A stretch of DNA of 22,766 bases, taken from Willaertia magna (lineage: Eukaryota; Heterolobosea; Eutetramitea; Acrasida; Naegleriidae). The stretch lies in NCBI GenBank assembly GCA_902984215.1, contig CADWAF010004304.1:1-22766 (forward strand). Reading direction: 5' to 3'. The notes beneath the pieces are model-generated. The model was given only the letters and a program-made list of their open reading frames with translations. It searched no databases and was not told the origin of the DNA. The translations under genes and the position numbers were made by a program. This document shows, piece after piece, positions 19,701-22,766 of this stretch. Position 1 is the first letter of the stretch; every line of letters begins with the position of its first letter.

Positions 19701-20107
19701 CTTTCCCTACCATTATAATTACTTTTATTATTATTATTATTTCTAGGTGTATATTCTTTTTTATAATTGTTTTGAGAAGAAGAAGGTGTTGGCGTTTTCC
19801 TTCTTTTATCTTGATCATAATGTCTAATTGGTGTAATTTCATTTTCCCAACTTCTACTCTTTTCATTCCTAGTTGTTACTTTCCATCCACTTTTAAAATT
19901 ATTACTTTCATTATATTTAATTTTTTGAACTCCACTAATTTCATTGTTACTTTCATTTTGTTCTTTTCGTTTTTTAGATTGAGAAGGTATTAGTAATCCT
20001 TCATTATTATCATTATCGGAGCGAGATGGTGTAGAGACATAATTTGAATCGGAAACGGCATATCTCGATGGAGTGAAAGGTTTATCTTTATTTTTGTTAT
20101 GTGACAT
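16763..20107 (-). CDS. PRP16: Pre-mRNA splicing DEAH-box ATPase Prp16/DHX38
   Basis: The intronless coding region encodes 1114 residues. Helicase motifs are complete: GETGSGKT (442-449), TQPRR (470-474), TDGVL (516-520), DEAH (539-542), SAT (571-573), TNIAETSLT (703-711) and [12 protein letters not shown] (750-761). They are followed by the winged-helix, ratchet and OB-fold region (about 780-1050). Prp16 uses ATP to remodel the spliceosome after the first step, releasing Cwc25/Yju2. It is told apart from Prp2, Prp22 and Prp43 by its N-terminal linker, as in DHX38: [11 protein letters not shown] (209-219), [22 protein letters not shown] (256-277) and [24 protein letters not shown] (307-330). 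Residues 1-200 are Arg/Ser/Asn-rich with TPSR/TPxR repeats, also a DHX38 trait. The C-terminal 60 residues are a Lys/Glu helix and a basic tail specific to this lineage. The 5'UTR may contain an intron (20129-20223). Confidence 0.96.
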   Translation of the reverse strand: MSHNKNKDKPFTPSRYAVSDSNYVSTPSRSDNDNNEGLLIPSQSKKRKEQNESNNEISGVQKIKYNESNNFKSGWKVTTRNEKSRSWENEITPIRHYDQDKRRKTPTPSSSQNNYKKEYTPRNNNNNKSNYNGRERFPSPRKDTYNPSPYKDRNYSSTPSSSSSDSSYRRNNSSYRGNSVRSHNSSYRGKDPLDWRDEGESEEDMLELERQWYNADENYVTDLTDESTKFLGDNNKFRKKEEEYRKTQDNRHRMSAQKSQQLKDNDAWERNRLLLSGIATSNDFNNEVDVTEEEEQGIKIIYHDVKPPFLDGNVSFTKQTEPVLPVKDATADLASSARKGSALLKEMRSKKERMKAVKDRFKNRGTLGKILKENLEEEANEENEIHKKLQEASLTESEKKLLSSDEGKRLLTKMKREQLPIYRCKDELLRIIKEHNVIIIVGETGSGKTTQLTQYLYEAGYAKYGRIGCTQPRRVAAMSVAKRVSEEMGCDLGKIVGYSIRFEDVTSEETVIKYMTDGVLLRESLHESDLDQYSAIIMDEAHERSLNTDVLFGILKKVVARRRDLKLIVTSATMDANKFSNFFGNVPIYKIPGRTYPVDILYTKTPIQDYVEAAVKQAMTIHTTTPPDGDILIFMTGQEDIEVTCYALEERMAMHRKGAEDVGKENQVPNLIVLPIYSMLPSELQAKIFEKSPSGQRKCIVATNIAETSLTVDGILYVIDTGFCKLKVYNPKVGMDALQVYPESQAAADQRSGRAGRTGPGKCYRLFTEAQYKNEMLKSTVPEIQRTNLGNVVLLLKSLGIQNLLEFDFMDPPPQDNMKNSMYQLWILGALGNTGELSELGKKMVEFPLDPPLSKMLIQAEKLGCTAEVLTIVSMLSVPTVFYRPKDREEESDAVREKFFVPESDHLTLLNVYQQWRAHDYSASWCTEHFIHFKAMRKVREVRVQIEDIMKKNGVIINSCGTQWDVVRKAICAGYFHHVATLKGIGEYVNMMTGMPCNLHPTSALYGMGFTPDYVVYHELVMTAKEYMQCVTAIDGKWLPELAQTFFSEKLPNISRDAKRKEIKKKLEQEMQESLEQEKLETTSSRKKSSIVTPGKSSRNTSNNKITTPRRIGL

Positions 20108-20442
20108 ATTTTTTTAATTTTAGGATTGCTGAAAGCGCAGGTTCAACCATACTTCAATATCAATTAATCCATCAGTTATTTTCATTAAAGTAATTTAAAC
20201 AACTTTTGAAGAAATATACTTACGATTTAAGGCAACAGATTTAATTACAAAATACAAAATCTTTCACCAACACTATCAAGGTTTCTATTACAACAAGACT
20301 ATCAGATTCAAACATAAGAATACCCGTTGATAAACTTCTCTCGACCGTTTTCGTAATGAAACGTTTAAATTATTGTAAACAAACTCCGCCAAAAACAAGT
20401 TGTCCAATCTACAGTTACCGTGAGTATATCGTGTTAAAAAAA
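20108..20442. promoter_or_regulatory. Divergent spacer between PRP16 and the surface protein gene
   Basis: These 335 bases must carry the promoters of both divergent genes. Besides the possible PRP16 5'UTR intron I see no repeat or RNA gene. An in-frame ATG at 20356 would add 29 residues to the surface protein but would bury its signal peptide. Confidence 0.5.
20129..20223 (-). other. Candidate 5'UTR intron of PRP16
   Basis: On the minus strand a GTAAGT donor (20223-20218) and a CTTTCAG acceptor (ending at 20129) enclose 95 bases, 21 bases upstream of the PRP16 ATG. No ATG was seen in the 75 or so bases just upstream of the donor, so the intron would be untranslated. The splice signals are good, but there is no conserved protein sequence to test them against. 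Confidence 0.4.
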
Positions 20443-21741
20443 ATGAAGATCATCTTATTGGCTTTCCTTGGGTTAATTGCTGTATCTTACGTTGCAGCTA
20501 CATGTTCCTCCAGCTTTATCAGTTCTAATGAAGCAGCTGCTTATTATTCTCAATGCCCAACAGGCATGTATAGGGATGGAAGTTCTTGCAAACAAGTTAC
20601 TGAATCATTAATAGGTGCAAATTGCACCGTAGATGCTGATTGCCCTTTTATATGGTTAACCTGTTTATATAACAGATGCGTGGTTTCAGAAACAAGATTC
20701 ATAGGAGATAAATGTGATGCATATAAAAACTGTGGGTCTCAAGATAAGTTCCCCCTAAACTGTGTAGATTCAAATTCTGAAAGGAAATGTACTGCTTTTA
20801 AAAAAGTATCCAGAGGTTTAGGAGAGGCCTGTGATACTTCTAAAGTAGAATTAAATGAAAGATATGTTTGTGGAAGTGGTTTAATTTGCGTTCTTGAAAC
20901 TTGTAGGACTTTAAAAACTGTTGAAAACAACCAAAACTGTGGCCTTGATAACAATGGTACTGTTTATAGCGTTTGTAAATCTACCAGCAAGTGCAATAAC
21001 GGTGTTTGTCAAGAGAAGACAGCAGAAGGAAAAGCTTGTACTTATAGCTATGAATGCCAAACTGATATGGTCTGTAGAACAAAACAAGGAGCAACTTCCA
21101 AAACATGTCAAAAACCATCCTATCTTTCAGAATATTGTGAGGCAGATGAAGACTGCTATAGTTCCCAGTACGGTGGTAATGCTAAATGTAATGTAAAAGC
21201 TAACAAATGTCAAAGATTATACTCAGCTAAAGTTGGTGAAGCTTGTGATAGTAATTTGAACTGTTACTCTGGTTATTGCAGTTCAAACAAATGTGCTGTA
21301 TTGCCTGTTACACAACCTTGTAACAATGCATTAACATGTGGAAACTCTCCTGGCTCTTGTGTTTGTGGTGGTAAATCAACAACTGAAAGTGATGGTACTT
21401 GTGCTGCCTCTTGTCAAGGACGCTTCTACGATGTGTTGGCTTGTGCATGGAACAAAGGAATTACCTCAGACGCTCAAAAATTTGTTGACAGATTTTTTGA
21501 TAAGGAGAGTATGATGTTTAAATCTTGCAAGAATGAAATTCAAAACTATTATCTTTGCATGAAGAGTTCAATGAAAACTGCTGGAGTAAGTGGTGCAGCT
21601 GATAAATTAGGAGATTTTGATTTGACTGGAAATGCACCAACCGGTGAAAATCCAGTTATTCCAACCTACAACTCTGGTTCATCAGTTGTTGCCTCATTTG
21701 CTTTAATTTTAATGATTTTAGCAGCAGTTTTTGCTCTTTAA
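20443..21741 (+). CDS. Secreted Cys-rich repeat protein, probably GPI-anchored
   Basis: From ATG 20443 the protein has 432 residues. A classical signal peptide covers residues 1-19 (MKIILLAFLGLIAVSYVAA). Residues about 60-310 contain eight related four-Cys modules, roughly C-x4/5-C-x(6-12)-C-x(4-8)-C, often opening with a G-x-x-C motif (GANC, GDKC, GEAC, GKAC, GEAC). This pattern resembles Dickkopf N-terminal or protist surface-antigen Cys-rich repeats. After a further Cys-rich helix region (about 320-385), residues 415-432 form a hydrophobic tail preceded by NSGSS, the usual layout of a GPI attachment signal. The tail ends at the C-terminus without a cytosolic Lys/Arg anchor. The upstream ATG at 20356 is in frame but less likely, since 20443 has the A-rich context (AAAAAAAATG) and directly opens the signal peptide. 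The likely site is the cell surface; the ligand is unknown. Confidence 0.85.
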   Translation: MKIILLAFLGLIAVSYVAATCSSSFISSNEAAAYYSQCPTGMYRDGSSCKQVTESLIGANCTVDADCPFIWLTCLYNRCVVSETRFIGDKCDAYKNCGSQDKFPLNCVDSNSERKCTAFKKVSRGLGEACDTSKVELNERYVCGSGLICVLETCRTLKTVENNQNCGLDNNGTVYSVCKSTSKCNNGVCQEKTAEGKACTYSYECQTDMVCRTKQGATSKTCQKPSYLSEYCEADEDCYSSQYGGNAKCNVKANKCQRLYSAKVGEACDSNLNCYSGYCSSNKCAVLPVTQPCNNALTCGNSPGSCVCGGKSTTESDGTCAASCQGRFYDVLACAWNKGITSDAQKFVDRFFDKESMMFKSCKNEIQNYYLCMKSSMKTAGVSGAADKLGDFDLTGNAPTGENPVIPTYNSGSSVVASFALILMILAAVFAL

Positions 21742-21778
21742 AATAAAAAAGGTTAAGGTGAAAAACATCATTGTAGCA

Positions 21779-21802
21779 ATGGCTTTTCTTCAAAAAAAAT
21801 GA
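21779..21802 (+). CDS. Possible upstream ORF overlapping the glycosyltransferase start
   Basis: ATG 21779 opens a seven-codon ORF (MAFLQKK) whose TGA stop (21800-21802) overlaps the ATG of the next gene (21799-21801) as ATGA. It would matter only if the mRNA begins upstream of 21779, in the 57 bases between the two genes or earlier. Confidence 0.3.
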   Translation: MAFLQKK

Positions 21803-22766
21803 TTGACAACAGCTACGATAATTTCACATCATTTTCTTCTTCTAAACATAAATCACCATCGCTTTTGCAATTTATATCCAATTCACTAACAGGTAGACAC
21901 AAATGTATTATTATTGTACTATTTACATTAATTATAATTCAAAGCATACTTGTGTTTTTCTTCCTAAGAAATAATAGTAATACACCACAACCGATAATGA
22001 AGGAACAACAAGAACATCAACCACCATCATTAAATGATGTGACAAATTTAAATGAAAATTCTTTATTATCACTTTCACAATCATTGGAACAATTTAAAGA
22101 AGATGAAAAATATTCAAAATATGAAATACTTTATGGATTACACAGTTGTAATAAATATTATAAATATGATGCAACACCAATGAATACTTTACACACAATG
22201 TGTAAAATTCAAAATTTATGTTTAAATAAAAAAGGACAATTTATATTATTTACAAATCAAAATAAAAATATAAAACCATTAAATATTTACAATAACTATC
22301 CATTAACATATACACAAGGTAGAGTAGAAACAAATAGAGGTGATTTTTATGTAAAACATATTGAAGGTGATTTAATTATTCAAAATGCAAATCCAATTAT
22401 TAAAAATTTTAATGATAAAAATATTTTTAATAAAAGAAGAGAAAAAGCAAAAGAATTACAAACAAATTTTAAAATGATTGAAAAAGCGACAATACGTGTC
22501 AGTAATAATATTGATAATAATAACAATCAAAAATGTTCATTAGAAGATAGTTTTTATAATACAAAGAAATGTGAAACAAATGGTTATACATTTTTACCAA
22601 TTAAATTATCACCAAACTTTACTGTTATTAAAGAACCTACATTTGCTTTACATAGATATGCAGCTGGAAATGTAGGTCATATCTTAATGGAGAATGTTAA
22701 CATGATTGTTTCTTTAATGTTAGGTTTTAATGAAATTACTTTAAATAATCATATTTTATTTTTAGA
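21799..22766 (+). CDS. GT61/DUF563-family glycosyltransferase (3' end outside window)
   Basis: The frame is open for 322 codons to the window edge. Residues about 36-56 are a single membrane span (CIIIVLFTLIIIQSILVFFF) after a short polar N-terminus, the type II topology of Golgi enzymes. An Asn/Lys-rich stem follows. From about residue 240 the catalytic region begins, with CSLEDSFYNTKKC and then, near residue 290, AAGNVGHILMEN. The last fits the GNxxH...(D/E)N block of DUF563/GT61 enzymes, such as EOGT, POMGNT2 and plant xylosyltransferases. The sugar and acceptor cannot be told from this part, and the C-terminal motifs lie outside. The start is set by an A-rich context and the downstream membrane span. 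It begins only 57 bases after the stop of the surface protein gene, in the same direction. Confidence 0.78.
   Translation, partial: MIDNSYDNFTSFSSSKHKSPSLLQFISNSLTGRHKCIIIVLFTLIIIQSILVFFFLRNNSNTPQPIMKEQQEHQPPSLNDVTNLNENSLLSLSQSLEQFKEDEKYSKYEILYGLHSCNKYYKYDATPMNTLHTMCKIQNLCLNKKGQFILFTNQNKNIKPLNIYNNYPLTYTQGRVETNRGDFYVKHIEGDLIIQNANPIIKNFNDKNIFNKRREKAKELQTNFKMIEKATIRVSNNIDNNNNQKCSLEDSFYNTKKCETNGYTFLPIKLSPNFTVIKEPTFALHRYAAGNVGHILMENVNMIVSLMLGFNEITLNNHILFL

Noticed and set aside
20136..20145. CGCAGGTTCA, antisense to the 18S 3' end (UGAACCUGCG), as a possible further snoRNA guide or a tRNA B-box
   Set aside because: No CTGA box adjoins it on the right strand, there is no C box and no tRNA cloverleaf. 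A 10-base match alone can be chance.
20356..20442. Longer form of the surface protein from ATG 20356
   Set aside because: It would place 29 polar residues before a textbook signal peptide. The second ATG has the better context.

Overview
The window is nuclear DNA of a compact, AT-rich protist genome. It is gene-dense, with spacers of about 57 to 735 bases, few introns, and very short GT-AG coding introns (47 to 51 bases as modelled). Start codons sit in A-rich contexts and many proteins carry Asn/Ser runs. TAA and TGA both act as stops, so the code looks standard. The mix of genes (RGS, BTB, RCC1-like and Cys-rich surface proteins) and the base composition suggest a heterolobosean amoeba of the Naegleria type. 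That placement is inference; no taxonomic marker gene is present.

Layout, left to right. Bases 1-6384 (-) hold the N-terminal 2095 residues of a BLTP1/Csf1-type bridge-like lipid transfer protein; its C-terminus lies outside the window. Then, all on the minus strand: a six-finger C2H2 protein resembling the C-terminal part of TFIIIA (6481-7509), a degenerate RCC1-like protein (7642-9087), a mitochondrial-type YbeY rRNA endonuclease (9645-10268), an unrecognised ORF with no ATG (11003-11995), an ARM-like/double-BTB protein (12403-14727), a spliced RGS-START protein (15142-16649) and the spliceosomal DEAH helicase Prp16/DHX38 (16763-20107). On the plus strand follow a secreted Cys-rich, probably GPI-anchored surface protein (20443-21741) and the 5' part of a GT61/DUF563 type II membrane glycosyltransferase (21799 to the window end).

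The most interesting item is not a protein gene. The 557-base gap between the RCC1-like and YbeY genes appears to hold two divergently oriented box C/D snoRNA genes. The plus-strand one (about 9527-9596) has two guides that abut on the 18S rRNA decoding-site strand. Its D' guide places the fifth nucleotide from the box exactly on the C equivalent to E. coli C1402 (the site guided by snR70/SNORD43). The minus-strand one (about 9317-9239) has a consensus C box and a 16-nt guide against the conserved 18S segment ending in GAAACUUAA. Both calls rest on pairing to 18S sequence I know as near-universal; this organism's own rRNA is not in the window.

The protein genes are unrelated housekeeping and signalling genes rather than an operon-like system. 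Several deal with RNA: Prp16 in splicing, YbeY and the snoRNAs in rRNA maturation, and possibly the TFIIIA-like protein in 5S rRNA transcription. Nothing suggests co-regulation beyond proximity. I saw no transposon, tRNA, rRNA or CRISPR.
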